Part shown: positions 17,970 through 27,953 of the stretch, in pieces
How positions within the stretch are numbered: the stretch's first letter is position 1
Layout of the letters: every line of letters begins with the position of its first letter
Origin: Desulfobacterales bacterium
Lineage (GTDB): Bacteria; Desulfobacterota; Desulfobacteria; Desulfobacterales; JAEINQ01
Assembly (NCBI GenBank): GCA_016342285.1
Contig: JAEINQ010000012.1
Span: 43,677 to 107,676 of the forward strand
Direction of reading: 5' to 3'
DNA length: 64,000 nucleotides
Notes under the pieces: model-generated
Seen by the model: the letters and a program-made list of their open reading frames with translations, nothing else
Database searches by the model: none
What the model was told of the DNA's origin: nothing
Translations under genes and position numbers: made by a program

Positions 17970-18776
17970 ATGGCAACTTCCATTGAAAAAAACGACGTGG
18001 TCATCCAGTCCTGGGCCGAGCTCTGCGAGCGGGTCTATGAAGGGTCGTGGCAGGAGGACATCCTGCGGTTTCGATCCAATTATGCCTTTCGGGGCCTGTC
18101 GGACAAGGCTTACCGGCTCGTCACCAGTTTTGAGCGCAATTGCGGCGACCGGGCCGGGCTGGAGTATCACCTGCTGCGAAATTTCCGCAAATACGCCCGG
18201 CTCGACGATGTGGAGATCAGCGACTCCCACTGGCGATGGATGACCCTGGCCCAGCACCATGGTCTTCCCACCCGGCTGCTCGACTGGACCTATTCGCCCT
18301 TTGTGGCCATGCATTATGCCACCAACCAGACCGACCGCTACGATGCGGACGGCGTGATCTGGAAAGTCGATTTCGTGGAGGCCAACCGCCTGCTGCCAGA
18401 CCCCTTGAAAAGCCAGCTCTCGGCGGCCAATGCCCATGCCCTGACCATCGGCATGCTGGAACGGGCCCTGCCCGACGTGCGCTGTTTCGACACCCTTTCC
18501 GCCGAACCCATGGTGGCCTTCTTCGAGCCGCCCTCCATTGATGCGCGCATCGTCAACCAGTTTGCCCTGTTCTCCTTCATGTCCGGCCCCAACCGGAGCC
18601 TGGACAACTGGCTGGCCATTCACTCCGGGCTCTTCCGGCGCATCATCATCCCCAAAGAACTCAAATGGGAGATCCGCGACAAGCTCGACCAGGCCAACAT
18701 CACCGAACGGATGCTCTTTCCGGGCCTGGACGGCCTGGCCTCCTGGCTCAAGCGCCACTATCAGCCGCGATCCTGA
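17970..18776 (+). CDS. FRG-domain protein
   Basis: A 268-residue cytoplasmic protein with the FRG domain: YAFRGLSDKAYRL carries the defining F-R-G, followed by the second family block LAQHHGLPTRLLDWTYSPF and later VAFFEPPSIDARIVNQ. FRG-domain proteins are common in defence islands and toxin-like loci but no reaction is established. The start at 17970 (MATSIEKNDV) is the first plausible ATG. It lies 83 bp after vapC on the same strand, so it may be an accessory cargo of that locus. Confidence 0.82.
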   Translation: MATSIEKNDVVIQSWAELCERVYEGSWQEDILRFRSNYAFRGLSDKAYRLVTSFERNCGDRAGLEYHLLRNFRKYARLDDVEISDSHWRWMTLAQHHGLPTRLLDWTYSPFVAMHYATNQTDRYDADGVIWKVDFVEANRLLPDPLKSQLSAANAHALTIGMLERALPDVRCFDTLSAEPMVAFFEPPSIDARIVNQFALFSFMSGPNRSLDNWLAIHSGLFRRIIIPKELKWEIRDKLDQANITERMLFPGLDGLASWLKRHYQPRS

Positions 18777-18821
18777 CCGGCCTGCGGCATGAATTTTAAC
18801 CGTCTTTTTTCGGAAGGGGAT

Positions 18822-21410
18822 ATGACCAGGACTTATCATAGAGAAACTTCGTATCAACATGCCGGTCGGAAAGTCACAACAACGGGAGCTGCTTTTTTAA
18901 TTTTTTCGGTTGGTTTGCTTTTGTTTCTGACTGCAATCGGTTATTTCAGCACGCGCCTGCTCAGCGAGGAGAATCAACGCAGTGCTCACGAACATGGCGT
19001 CGAACTCCTTGCCAAACAGATCGACCTTATCCTCGGCCATCGCCTTCGGGTGCTGCAGGCGCTGGCGAAAGATCATCTGGTCATCGACGTATTGAGAAAG
19101 AACGTCGATCCGGAAGGCCCGCGAATCCGGTTGCTACTTAACACGGCCAATGCGATTTCCCATACCGAGCTGATCTATATCATTGACCGTGACGGAACCA
19201 CCGTGTCCAGCACGGACATCGCGGACGTCTCCATTGTCGGATTCAATTACGCGTTTCGGCCATATTTCCAAAAGGCCATTGCCGGCGACGTAACGGTGTT
19301 TCCGGCACTCGGCGTGCTCACCAAAAAACGGGGCCTGCATTTAAGCGCCCCCGTATATGATGGGCCGGGAGAGATGCCTATCGGGGTGATCGTCTTGAAA
19401 ATAGGCATATCGGAGGTCGAATACCTCATCAAGGAAAAGGATGACAAGATTGCGGTTGTCTCTCCGGACGGGGTGATTTTTTCCAGTAATCAGCCGTATT
19501 GGATGTTCAGGGCCACACGACCCATTTCCGCCCAAACCCTTGAGCGTCTGAAAAAAAACCGCCAGTTCGGTGGGGCCAAGATCAAACCCCTCGGAATCAA
19601 TCTATACGACCATAATCGTGTCTCTGTAGACCGCCAGTCCCATTATATTGCCCAGGTCCCGCTGCATATTGCCGGATGGGAGATTGTCTCCTGCCAGAAA
19701 ACAGAGCCTCCGATGCCGCTGCCGCCTTTCCACCGGTATCTTTTAGGGACGGTCCTTTGTGTCACCGGCGGCCTTGCGACCCTGATCTTTTTCCTTGCAG
19801 CCAATATTCATCGACGACGACGAACGGAAGTCATGCTTTGCTGTGCCGAGGATAAATACCATAGCATTTTTAAGAATGCGGTTATGGGCGTTTTTCAAAG
19901 CACAATGGATGGACGCTTTCTGGAAGCCAGTCCGTCACAGGCCGGAATTCTGGGGTTTGACACCCCGGAACAACTCATTTTGTCCGTCAAGGACATCGGG
20001 AAAGAAATTTACGTCAACCCCGGTGACCGGGAAGAATTTATCCGCAGGTTAGGGCGGGACCAGCAGGTCAAACGGTTTGAGACCCAGTTTTACCGGAAAG
20101 ACGGCAGTGTCATCTGGGTTTTGCTGTCCGGCCGGATGGTATCCGGGATTTTCGATGACGAGCCATTCCTTGAAGGCTTTTGTGTGGACATTACGGAAAA
20201 AAAACTGGCCGAGGAATCCCTGCGCCGGGAGCGGGACATTTTCTCGCGGTTAATGGAAACCAGTCCGGTGGGGATCACCCTGATGAACACCCAGGGCATT
20301 GTCACCTATGCCAATCAGCGGGCCGAGCAGATTCTCGGCCTGATCAAAGGGGATGGCAATCCTGCGGGATACCGGGAGCCGGCCTGGCTGATGGCCGATT
20401 TTGACGGCAATCCATTGGCGGAAGACAAGTTCCCGGCAGCCCTTGTTCTATCCAGCGGCAAGACCCTGCAAGACAGCCGTTATGCCATTCAATGGCCCGA
20501 CGGGCGCCAGGTGCTCCTTTCGCTGACGATAGCGCCGATTTTTGATGCTTCAGGCAATATTGCCGAAATGGTCTCGGTGTTTGAAGACATTACCGAAAAG
20601 GTCTGGGCCCAAGAAGAAGAGGAACTGCGCAGAGAGCAGCTTTTTCAGGCCGATCGTATGATTTCCATGGGGATCCTGACCTCCGGAGTGGCTCATGAAA
20701 TCAACAATCCCAATACGTTAATCCTTTCCAACACCCAACTGCTTTCGGATGCCTGGAAGGCGGCAAAAACGATATTGGATGAATATTACAGCGAGAACGG
20801 GGATTTCCTGATCGGCGGGATTGACTACTCCCGGTTTGCCGAAAAGCTGCCGACCATTTGTGCCAGGATCCACGACGGGTCAAGACGGATCAAACGGATT
20901 GTCAAAGAACTGCGGGATTATTCCTGCAGGGAATCGGGAAGCGTAAACAATGCCGTCAATGTCAACCAGGTCATACGATCCGCCGAAATTCTGCTGGCCA
21001 GTATGATAAAAGAAAGCACCCATCGGTTTGTCCTGGACATCGATGAGGAAGTGCCGGACATCCGCGGCAATTTCCAGCGATTAGAGCAGGTGATCATTAA
21101 TGTCCTCCAAAACGCCTGTCAGGCACTTCCCGACCCGGATAGGGGGATTACCATTTCGACGTCATTTGATTCGGTGCTTGATCAAGTGGTGATCACTTGC
21201 CGGGACGAGGGTGTCGGTATTCCAAAGCAGGACCTCGGGCATGTGATGGACCCGTTTTTTACGACCAAGAGGGAATCCGGCGGCACGGGTCTCGGGCTTT
21301 CCATTGCATCGACCATTGTTCATGAACTCCGCGGCGTCATGGAATTCAACTCGCAGCCCGATGAGGGGACAACCGTGATCCTGAGGTTTCCGAATGAAAA
21401 ATGTGAATAA
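18822..21410 (+). CDS. Sensor histidine kinase with dCache and two PAS domains
   Basis: Membrane sensor kinase of 862 residues. A first membrane helix (about residues 25-48) leads into a periplasmic dCache-like ligand domain (about 50-295), a second helix (about 305-330), two PAS domains (about 345-465 and 480-600) and the transmitter: phospho-acceptor helix ILTSGVAHEINNPNTLILS, N box LQNACQAL, G1 DEGVGIPK and G2 GGTGLGLSIAS. The ATG at 18822 is preceded by GGAAGGGG; an in-frame ATG lies 33 bases earlier. It precedes a sigma-54 response regulator and probably senses the carboxylate handled by the downstream genes (inference). Confidence 0.9.
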   Translation: MTRTYHRETSYQHAGRKVTTTGAAFLIFSVGLLLFLTAIGYFSTRLLSEENQRSAHEHGVELLAKQIDLILGHRLRVLQALAKDHLVIDVLRKNVDPEGPRIRLLLNTANAISHTELIYIIDRDGTTVSSTDIADVSIVGFNYAFRPYFQKAIAGDVTVFPALGVLTKKRGLHLSAPVYDGPGEMPIGVIVLKIGISEVEYLIKEKDDKIAVVSPDGVIFSSNQPYWMFRATRPISAQTLERLKKNRQFGGAKIKPLGINLYDHNRVSVDRQSHYIAQVPLHIAGWEIVSCQKTEPPMPLPPFHRYLLGTVLCVTGGLATLIFFLAANIHRRRRTEVMLCCAEDKYHSIFKNAVMGVFQSTMDGRFLEASPSQAGILGFDTPEQLILSVKDIGKEIYVNPGDREEFIRRLGRDQQVKRFETQFYRKDGSVIWVLLSGRMVSGIFDDEPFLEGFCVDITEKKLAEESLRRERDIFSRLMETSPVGITLMNTQGIVTYANQRAEQILGLIKGDGNPAGYREPAWLMADFDGNPLAEDKFPAALVLSSGKTLQDSRYAIQWPDGRQVLLSLTIAPIFDASGNIAEMVSVFEDITEKVWAQEEEELRREQLFQADRMISMGILTSGVAHEINNPNTLILSNTQLLSDAWKAAKTILDEYYSENGDFLIGGIDYSRFAEKLPTICARIHDGSRRIKRIVKELRDYSCRESGSVNNAVNVNQVIRSAEILLASMIKESTHRFVLDIDEEVPDIRGNFQRLEQVIINVLQNACQALPDPDRGITISTSFDSVLDQVVITCRDEGVGIPKQDLGHVMDPFFTTKRESGGTGLGLSIASTIVHELRGVMEFNSQPDEGTTVILRFPNEKCE

Positions 21411-21453
21411 GGGATCATTTTAACAGTCGCTTGACAGAATGAAGGCTTTGCCC

Positions 21454-22863
21454 ATGTCTAAATATCCCATACTGATCGTTGACGATGAAGAGGAAGTCCT
21501 GGAAAGCTTTGAACTGATCCTCAATTCCGGGGGAATGACCAACGTGATCACCTGCCGGGACAGCAGGGATGTCTTGGGGCTGATCGAAGAAAAGGGTGAA
21601 GTCGAGGTCATTCTCCTCGATTTGATCATGCCGTATCTGAAAGGCCAGGATATTTTACCCATTCTCACGGAAAACTATCCCGAAATTCCCATCATCGTGG
21701 TTACGGCCACAGACGACCTGGAGACAGCCGTTGCGTGCATGAAAACGGGCAGCTTCGATTATCTTGTCAAACCCGTTGAAAAGATGCGATTGATTTCCAG
21801 TGTTCGCCGGGCTGTGGAGAAAAGAGAATTGGCCCGGGAGAACAGTACCCTGAAAAAGAGCGTTCTTTCCTATAAGCTCGACCATCCCGAGGCTTTTGCC
21901 ACCATTATTACCCAAAGCCGCGCCATGCTGGCAATCTTTCAATATATGGAAGCCATTGCTTCATCCCCCGGGCCGGTTCTCATCACCGGTGAAACCGGCG
22001 TTGGAAAAGAGCTTATGGCCAGGGTGCTTCATTCGATGAGTGGGCTGCCAGGCCCTCTTGTGAGTGTTAATATTGCCGGGCTGGATGACCTGCATTTTTC
22101 CGACACGCTGTTTGGCCATCGAAAAGGCGCATTTACGGGTGCTGACACAAAGCGTGACGGCCTGCTGAAAAAAACCGGCGCCGGAACGCTGTTTTTAGAC
22201 GAAATCGGTGATTTGAGCCATGAATCTCAAATCAAGTTGTTGAGGCTGTTGCAGGAGGGCGAATATTTTCCCATCGGTTCAGATCTTCCCCAGAAGTCAA
22301 CCGCGCGTATTCTGGCCGCAACGAATCGTGACCTGACCGACGGAGACCATCACCATGGATTGCGGCGCGACTTGTACTACCGGCTTCAAATCCATCAGGT
22401 TCATCTGCCGCCGCTGCGGCAACGGATGGAAGATTTGCCGCTGCTTGTTGATCATTTCATGGAAAAGGCTTCCCAGAAGCTGGGTAAGACAACACCGCGG
22501 TATCCGGATGAATTGGTTCCGTTGCTGAGCTGCTATCACTTCCCCGGCAACATCCGGGAACTTGAAACCATGATATTCGATTCCGTCAGCAACCATAAGT
22601 CCCGCACATTGTCGCTGGATACCTTCAAAACCAGGGTTTCCGACAGCAGGAATCCCAGCCGCACGCAACCCGGCCCCACAACCGGCGCCACGATCTTTTC
22701 CCACCTGGAGATTCTTCCAACGCTGACAGAGGTCGACCACCAGTTGGTTCGGGAAGCCATTCATCGTGCCAATGACAACCAGTCCATCGCATCCCGCCTC
22801 TTGGGTATCAGCCAACCCGCCCTGAGCCGACGATTGAAACAGCTCAAAGAAAAACAACCGTAA
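21454..22863 (+). CDS. Sigma-54-dependent response regulator (NtrC family)
   Basis: Enhancer-binding activator of 469 residues: receiver domain with phospho-acceptor Asp in LLDLIMPYLKG (near residue 54), AAA+ domain with Walker A GETGVGKE, the sigma-54-contacting loop GAFTGA, Walker B LFLDEIGD, and a Fis-type helix-turn-helix at the C-terminus (SIASRLLGISQPALSRRL). The ATG at 21454 is favoured by AAGG nine bases ahead; an alternative lies at 21439. It follows the kinase gene by 43 bases. A -24/-12 promoter and an inverted repeat lie directly downstream before the catabolic genes. Confidence 0.93.
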   Translation: MSKYPILIVDDEEEVLESFELILNSGGMTNVITCRDSRDVLGLIEEKGEVEVILLDLIMPYLKGQDILPILTENYPEIPIIVVTATDDLETAVACMKTGSFDYLVKPVEKMRLISSVRRAVEKRELARENSTLKKSVLSYKLDHPEAFATIITQSRAMLAIFQYMEAIASSPGPVLITGETGVGKELMARVLHSMSGLPGPLVSVNIAGLDDLHFSDTLFGHRKGAFTGADTKRDGLLKKTGAGTLFLDEIGDLSHESQIKLLRLLQEGEYFPIGSDLPQKSTARILAATNRDLTDGDHHHGLRRDLYYRLQIHQVHLPPLRQRMEDLPLLVDHFMEKASQKLGKTTPRYPDELVPLLSCYHFPGNIRELETMIFDSVSNHKSRTLSLDTFKTRVSDSRNPSRTQPGPTTGATIFSHLEILPTLTEVDHQLVREAIHRANDNQSIASRLLGISQPALSRRLKQLKEKQP

Positions 22864-22894
22864 CCCCTATAACTTTTGTAATAATCTTAACAAT

Positions 22895-22913
22895 GGTTAT
22901 GGACCTCATAACC
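22895..22913. promoter_or_regulatory. Candidate enhancer site for the sigma-54 activator
   Basis: The perfect inverted repeat GGTTATG-N5-CATAACC lies about 140 bp upstream of the -24/-12 promoter, the usual place for an NtrC-family enhancer. A second half site, CATAACC, is at 22955-22961. Confidence 0.55.
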
Positions 22914-23048
22914 GAACGATATTTAATGGTATTTATCATTAAGAAGCATTCTTCCATAACCATCTGCATACACTTTTCAATCGCGCATCCAGCCTTTCGA
23001 ATCTGAAAACCTCATGTTTTAACTTCTTATTGTTGTTGTTTTGATGTT

Positions 23049-23063
23049 TGGCGTGTTTTTTGC
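23049..23063 (+). promoter_or_regulatory. Sigma-54 (-24/-12) promoter
   Basis: TGGCGTGTTTTTTGC matches the TGGCACG-N4-TTGC consensus with the invariant GG and GC spaced by exactly ten bases. Transcription would begin near 23075, about 108 bases before the hydro-lyase large-subunit ATG. Confidence 0.75.
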
Positions 23064-23182
23064 GTCATGGTCGACCGGGTGCGTGCCGGGCATGTGGTTG
23101 TAACCCCTTGTGTCTGGCACTGTCCGGCGAAGCAGCGTGTTGCATCTGGATCGATCTAAAAATCGAACAATCGGAGGTTTGC

Positions 23183-24442
23183 ATGCCCTTGACGATCAGT
23201 GAAAAGATACTGGCGGCTCATACCAGTCGGGAAGAAATCCACCCCGGGGCGTTGATAGAGGCCTCTTTGGATTTTGTTTTTGGCAACGATATCACCGCGC
23301 CCATGGCCATACAGGTTTTCAAGGAAGCCGGAGGTGTAAAGGTTTTTGATGTCGCAAGGGTCGGACTGATACCGGATCATTTTATTCCCAACAAGGATAT
23401 CAAATCTGCCGTGCAGGCACAAATCTTGAGGAATTTTGCCCGCGAACAGGCACTGGTCAATTACTTCGAGGTGGGCCGAATGGGAATCGAGCATGTCCTT
23501 TTGCCTGACCAGGGGTTGGTGTTGCCCGGCGACCTGATTATCGGGGCCGACAGCCACACCTGCACTTACGGGGCATTGGGCGCTTTTGCCACGGGGGTCG
23601 GGTCAACGGATCTGGGCGCGGCCATGCTTACCGGCGCCTCCTGGTTCAAGGTTCCGCCATCGGTCAAAGTCGTATTTAACGGCAACCGGGCTCCCTGGAT
23701 CAGCGGAAAGGACTTGATCCTCTACACCATTGGCCGGATCGGTGTGGATGGTGCGCGTTATAAAGCCTTGGAATTCGTAGGGCCGGTCATTGAGGCCCTG
23801 CCCATGGCCGACCGTTTCACCATGTCCAACATGGCCATTGAGGCCGGAGCCAAAGTCGGCATTATCCCGCCGGACGAGATTACCGAGGCCTATGTCAAGG
23901 ACCGGGCCCAGCGCAAATACAGATTTTACCAATCGGATCCGGGTGCGGCATACGAAAAGATTTATGAATGGGACATATCTGATCTGCAACCCCAGGTCGC
24001 ATGCCCCCACAGCCCTCAAAACGTCAAACCGGTCGGTGCGCTAAGCGATGTCGTCATCGACCAGGTGGTGATCGGCTCTTGCACCAACGGTCGACTGGCG
24101 GACCTGCGGATTGCCGCAAAAATCTTAAAAGGAAAAAAGGCCGCTCCCAGGATTCGATTGATTGTTGTTCCGGCCACCCAGCAGATTTACAAGCAGGCAC
24201 TTGAAGAGGGGCTGTTGGAAATTTTCATCGAAGCCGAGGCTGTGGTCAGCACACCCACCTGTGGTCCCTGCCTGGGGGGGTATATGGGTGTTCTTGCCGA
24301 AGGCGAGCGCGCCGTGTCCACCACCAATCGCAATTTCGTTGGGCGGATGGGCCATACCGGAAGTGAGGTCTATTTGTCATCTCCGGCCGTGGCCGCTGCC
24401 AGCGCTGTTCTGGGGCGAATTGCACACCCGGAAGAACTTTGA
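23183..24442 (+). CDS. Aconitase-family hydro-lyase large subunit (LeuC/homoaconitase type)
   Basis: Catalytic large subunit of a [4Fe-4S] hydro-lyase that isomerises or hydrates 2-/3-hydroxy dicarboxylates, 419 residues, the size of the short LeuC type. Cluster cysteines appear in GSCTNGR and [30 protein letters not shown] is the active-site block. The start at 23183 follows CGGAGG. The neighbours (dehydrogenase, CoA transferase, two lyases, TRAP transporters) and the absence of leuA argue for catabolism rather than leucine synthesis (inference). Dimethylmalate, citramalate or homoaconitate-type substrates are all possible. Confidence 0.87.
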   Translation: MPLTISEKILAAHTSREEIHPGALIEASLDFVFGNDITAPMAIQVFKEAGGVKVFDVARVGLIPDHFIPNKDIKSAVQAQILRNFAREQALVNYFEVGRMGIEHVLLPDQGLVLPGDLIIGADSHTCTYGALGAFATGVGSTDLGAAMLTGASWFKVPPSVKVVFNGNRAPWISGKDLILYTIGRIGVDGARYKALEFVGPVIEALPMADRFTMSNMAIEAGAKVGIIPPDEITEAYVKDRAQRKYRFYQSDPGAAYEKIYEWDISDLQPQVACPHSPQNVKPVGALSDVVIDQVVIGSCTNGRLADLRIAAKILKGKKAAPRIRLIVVPATQQIYKQALEEGLLEIFIEAEAVVSTPTCGPCLGGYMGVLAEGERAVSTTNRNFVGRMGHTGSEVYLSSPAVAAASAVLGRIAHPEEL

Positions 24443-24461
24443 AACCCGCAGGAGACGGAAA

Positions 24462-24971
24462 ATGAAATTAGAAGGCAATGCCTGGAAGTTCGGCGACGAT
24501 GTCGATACGGACGCAATCATTCCGGCCCGTTATCTGAATACGTCAGACCCGCAAGAGTTGGCTCAACATTGCATGGAAGATGCCGATCCGGAATTTATCG
24601 AAAAAGTCGCACCGGGTGACTTTATCGTCGGAGGCAAGAATTTTGGCTGCGGATCATCACGGGAACACGCCCCCATCGCCATAAAACACGCCAAAGTGTC
24701 AGCCGTCATCGCGGGCTCTTTTGCCAGGATCTTCTACCGGAACGCGTTTAATACGGGATTGCCCATTTTGGAAAGCCCCGAAGCGGCCGCGAGTATCCGG
24801 ACAGGCGATAAATTGGAGATTGACCTGGAAAACGGCACCATCACCAATCATTCCCAGTCGCTCACCTATCGGGCCCAACCCATCCCGCCGTTCATGCAAT
24901 CGCTGCTAAAGGCCGGTGGATTGATTTCCTATATTCAAAACGAGATGAAAGAGGATGGCAACCATGTCTAA
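24462..24971 (+). CDS. Aconitase-family hydro-lyase small subunit (LeuD type)
   Basis: Swivel-domain subunit of the same hydro-lyase, 169 residues. Family landmarks are [14 protein letters not shown] near the N-terminus and the substrate-contact loop [16 protein letters not shown]. The residues after [11 protein letters not shown] help set specificity but cannot be read reliably by eye. The ATG at 24462 is 19 bases after the large-subunit stop; its end overlaps the next start by eight bases, so the three genes are translationally linked. Confidence 0.88.
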   Translation: MKLEGNAWKFGDDVDTDAIIPARYLNTSDPQELAQHCMEDADPEFIEKVAPGDFIVGGKNFGCGSSREHAPIAIKHAKVSAVIAGSFARIFYRNAFNTGLPILESPEAAASIRTGDKLEIDLENGTITNHSQSLTYRAQPIPPFMQSLLKAGGLISYIQNEMKEDGNHV

Positions 24972-26034
24972 GACGTATCGAATTGCCGTAATTCCGGGGG
25001 ATGGCACGGGACCTGAGGTCGTTGCCGAGGGGCTCAAGTCGTTGAAGGCCGCGGCCGCAATTGAAGGCTTTAACCTGGAGCTTTCAACCTATGACCTCGG
25101 AGGGGATCGTTACTTGAAAACGGGTGAAATTCTTCCTCCGGGCGTCTTGGATGAGCTGCGGGGATTTCATTCCATTTTACTGGGTGCCATCGGTCACCCG
25201 GACGTAAAACCGGGTATCCTTGAAAAAGGGCTGCTGCTTGAAATGCGCTTTCAGCTCGACCAGTACATTAACTTGCGCCCGGTGGTTTTATATCCCGGGG
25301 TGGAAACCCCGCTCAAGGACAAGGGGCCGGCGGACATTGATTTCGTCGTGGTCCGTGAAAATACCGAGGGGCTATATACCGGTGGGGGCGGCTTTCTTCG
25401 CAAGGGGACCCCCCATGAAGTCGCCATTCAGGAATCGATCAATACCCGTATGGGGGTGGAACGCTGTATCCGTTTTGCTTTTGATTTATGCCGGCGCCGC
25501 AACAAGGGGAAAAAGCTGACCCTTTGCGGCAAAACCAATGTTCTGACTTTCGCCTTTGATCTCTGGGAAAGGGTCTTTTACGAGGTGGCCAAAGCGTATC
25601 CGGACATTGAGACCGATTACGCCCACGTGGATGCCACAAGCATGTGGATGATTAAGAATCCCGAGTGGTTCGATGTGATCGTGACCGATAACCTCTTCGG
25701 GGATATCATTACCGATATCGGTGCGATTATCCAGGGCGGTCTGGGTATTGCAGCCGGCGGCAACATCAACCCGGCGGGCGTTTCCATGTTTGAACCCATC
25801 GGTGGTTCGGCCCCCAAATACACCGGGCAGAACATGATCAACCCCCTGGCCTGCATCGGTGCCGTCCAGCTGATGCTTGACCATCTGGGCGAAGTGTCGG
25901 CGGCCGGCCGGATTGAAAACGCCCTGAAGAAAATTGTGGCCAACGACGTGCGGAATCTGGCGGCGGGTAAAATGGGCCGATCCACCAGTGACATGGGAGA
26001 CCTGGCCGTTGGTTACATCCAGTCGCAAGGATAG
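24964..26034 (+). CDS. LeuB-type beta-decarboxylating dehydrogenase
   Basis: NAD-dependent oxidative decarboxylase of 3-substituted malates (isopropylmalate/tartrate/homoisocitrate family), 356 residues. Conserved blocks are IPGDGTGPEVV, the substrate helix LLEMRFQLDQYINLRP with family arginines, VVRENTEGLY, catalytic Lys in LCGKTNVL, and DNLFGDIITD with metal-binding aspartates. The phrase GILEKGLLLEMRF places it with the actinobacterial-type LeuB/tartrate dehydrogenase group. GAGG lies upstream of the ATG at 24964 (alternative 24955). With the LeuCD-like pair it could turn a 2-substituted malate into a 2-oxoacid plus CO2. Confidence 0.87.
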   Translation: MSKTYRIAVIPGDGTGPEVVAEGLKSLKAAAAIEGFNLELSTYDLGGDRYLKTGEILPPGVLDELRGFHSILLGAIGHPDVKPGILEKGLLLEMRFQLDQYINLRPVVLYPGVETPLKDKGPADIDFVVVRENTEGLYTGGGGFLRKGTPHEVAIQESINTRMGVERCIRFAFDLCRRRNKGKKLTLCGKTNVLTFAFDLWERVFYEVAKAYPDIETDYAHVDATSMWMIKNPEWFDVIVTDNLFGDIITDIGAIIQGGLGIAAGGNINPAGVSMFEPIGGSAPKYTGQNMINPLACIGAVQLMLDHLGEVSAAGRIENALKKIVANDVRNLAAGKMGRSTSDMGDLAVGYIQSQG

Positions 26035-26088
26035 ACCCGGAGGCAAAAGGTAAACTGATCCAGAACTGACCAACCGTTAAAGGAGGAA

Positions 26089-27105
26089 ATGATGACCGCG
26101 AAACACCTGAGGGCGTTATTGTTGATCGGAGTTGCTCTTGTAATGACCGGCACCTTTGCCACCTCAACCATGGCAGCGGATAAGCCGATCGAGATTGTTC
26201 TGTCCACCTACATGCCCACCTCATATGGCTACCTGGTTCAGCCGCTGCAGGACTTTGCCAAAAACGTGGAGGCCGAAAGCGGGGGGCGGGTAAAGTTTAA
26301 ATTCTACCACTCCGGTCAGCTGTACAAAGGCAAGGAGGAATTCGGCGCCCTGGAAAGAGGCGATATCGACATGGCCGCGCCCAACGATCTGTACCTGACC
26401 GGAATCGTACCGGAACTGGGCATCAGCAACCTGCCCTTTTTATGGGACTCGCCGGCAAGCATGCAACGAACCATTGATGCCGGTTTATGGGATTTGGGCA
26501 TCAATCAAAAAATGCTCAAACATCAGGTCGTTGTGCTGGGCGCCGCCGCGGGCGGGCCCTATCAGATCTATTCAAAGAACTTTGAGGTCACGTCTCCGGA
26601 TCACCTGAAAGGGAAAAAATGGGGTGTCTCCGGAAGTACGGCCAGCAAAGCCATGGCATTGATGGGCGGCAGCCCCACCACCATGGGTTCTGGCGAACTG
26701 TACATGGCCTTGCAGCGAGGCACCATCGACGGAACCACCCGTCCGCTGATTACCGGATTGGGTCGCAAGCTGTACGAAGTGGTTGAGGATCTTTCCGTTA
26801 CCAATATGGCCTATTTCACCATTTTTTTAGGTATCAACAAGGATAAATGGGACAGCCTGCCCGCTGACATTCAGGACATCATGAAAAAAGCCTCCAAACA
26901 GCGGAGTGCGCAGCAGCTTGAAATGCTGGAGGTTTTTATGAAAGACGCCATCAGGCAATATAATGAAAAAGGGGTGAAAGTGCATGTTGCGACTCCGGCG
27001 GAGCTGGCTGTTTTTCAGGAAAGAATGAAACCGGTTTACGACTGGTGGATTGAAAAAGTGCCTGACGGACAAAAATTCATCGAATTTGCCAGAACGCACC
27101 GGTAG
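26089..27105 (+). CDS. dctP: TRAP transporter substrate-binding protein DctP (set 1)
   Basis: Periplasmic receptor of a tripartite ATP-independent transporter, 338 residues. It has a signal peptide (hydrophobic residues about 8-25, ending TMAAD), then IEIVLSTYMPTSYGY, the DctP-like HSGQLYKGKEEFGALERGDIDMA region and a central arginine-bearing block GTIDGTTRPL, expected to hold a carboxylate ligand. AAAGGAGGAAATG gives a strong ribosome-binding site (ATG at 26089 or 26092). It starts set 1 (P-Q-M order). Confidence 0.9.
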   Translation: MMTAKHLRALLLIGVALVMTGTFATSTMAADKPIEIVLSTYMPTSYGYLVQPLQDFAKNVEAESGGRVKFKFYHSGQLYKGKEEFGALERGDIDMAAPNDLYLTGIVPELGISNLPFLWDSPASMQRTIDAGLWDLGINQKMLKHQVVVLGAAAGGPYQIYSKNFEVTSPDHLKGKKWGVSGSTASKAMALMGGSPTTMGSGELYMALQRGTIDGTTRPLITGLGRKLYEVVEDLSVTNMAYFTIFLGINKDKWDSLPADIQDIMKKASKQRSAQQLEMLEVFMKDAIRQYNEKGVKVHVATPAELAVFQERMKPVYDWWIEKVPDGQKFIEFARTHR

Positions 27106-27291
27106 GTCGCTGTATTATCGTTAACAAACGGGCCGGGTGCGGATCGCAGTTGCGATCAATATCTGTTGAATCTGCCGACAACCGTGACCCGGCGCCTGGC
27201 CCGGCTTGAAAAACCTCCGTTGTCTTTGCGCCAGGAACAAATGGCACCATGGGCTCTTGCCGCCCGCCATTTGAAAAGGAGATCCATAAAA

Positions 27292-27810
27292 TTGTTTCAA
27301 TTACTCTCACGGGGCATCAATGGCTTGACCTGGTTGGCTGAGGTGCTTGCCGAAATCGCGCTTGCCGGGCTCATGCTGCTTGTTTTTCATGAAGTCATTG
27401 TTCGATACCTGTTTAACTCTCCGACCGTCTATTCGGTGGAGTTGAGCGAATACCTGCTGGTCGTTGTGGCGTTTATGTCCATGGGATGGGTGCTCAAGGA
27501 AGATCGCCATGTACGTGCCACCTTTGTCGTGAATGCGTTGCCGGAAAAAATACGCCTGGGCGTCGATATCGTGACTTCCCTGTTGACCATGATTTTCGGC
27601 GGCATTCTCGTATGGAAGGGGACCGAGACGGCCATTACCGCCTTTACCGGCGATTACCATTCCAGTTCGTTGCTCGATTTTCCCTTGTGGATCCCCTACG
27701 CCATCATTCCGCTCGGCGCCCTGATTTTGAACCTGCAATACATTGTCAGGATCGGTGACCGCTTCAGCGCCCTGACAGGCAAACCATCCGGGCGCCCGGA
27801 AACAACCTGA
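27292..27810 (+). CDS. dctQ: TRAP transporter small permease DctQ (set 1)
   Basis: Four-helix small membrane subunit, 172 residues from the proposed TTG start. That start is chosen because AAAAGGAG ends ten bases before it and gives the normal DctQ length; a longer in-frame ATG frame (27166) adds 42 unlikely residues. The family core VELSEYLLVVVAFMSMGWVLKEDRHVRATFVV is present. It links the receptor to the large permease. Confidence 0.85.
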   Translation: MFQLLSRGINGLTWLAEVLAEIALAGLMLLVFHEVIVRYLFNSPTVYSVELSEYLLVVVAFMSMGWVLKEDRHVRATFVVNALPEKIRLGVDIVTSLLTMIFGGILVWKGTETAITAFTGDYHSSSLLDFPLWIPYAIIPLGALILNLQYIVRIGDRFSALTGKPSGRPETT

Positions 27811-27953
27811 CGTCTGCCGGTCAATGAGGCGGTTTGTTTGAACCCCGGGCGCACGATTTTTTCATCGGCGATTTTTTAGACGTTAACCGCCGCAAGAGAT
27901 GCCATTATATTCCCGTGTCGGCGAACACGATTTCGTAAATTGGAGCTATCCTA

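Noticed and set aside
23048..23182. Extended N-terminus for the hydro-lyase large subunit
   Set aside because: It covers the -24/-12 promoter and the leader; the family start and ribosome-binding site are at 23183.
23183..26034. Leucine biosynthesis operon
   Set aside because: LeuA and other biosynthetic genes are missing, and the genes sit with TRAP transporters, CoA transferase and lyases behind a sigma-54 promoter.
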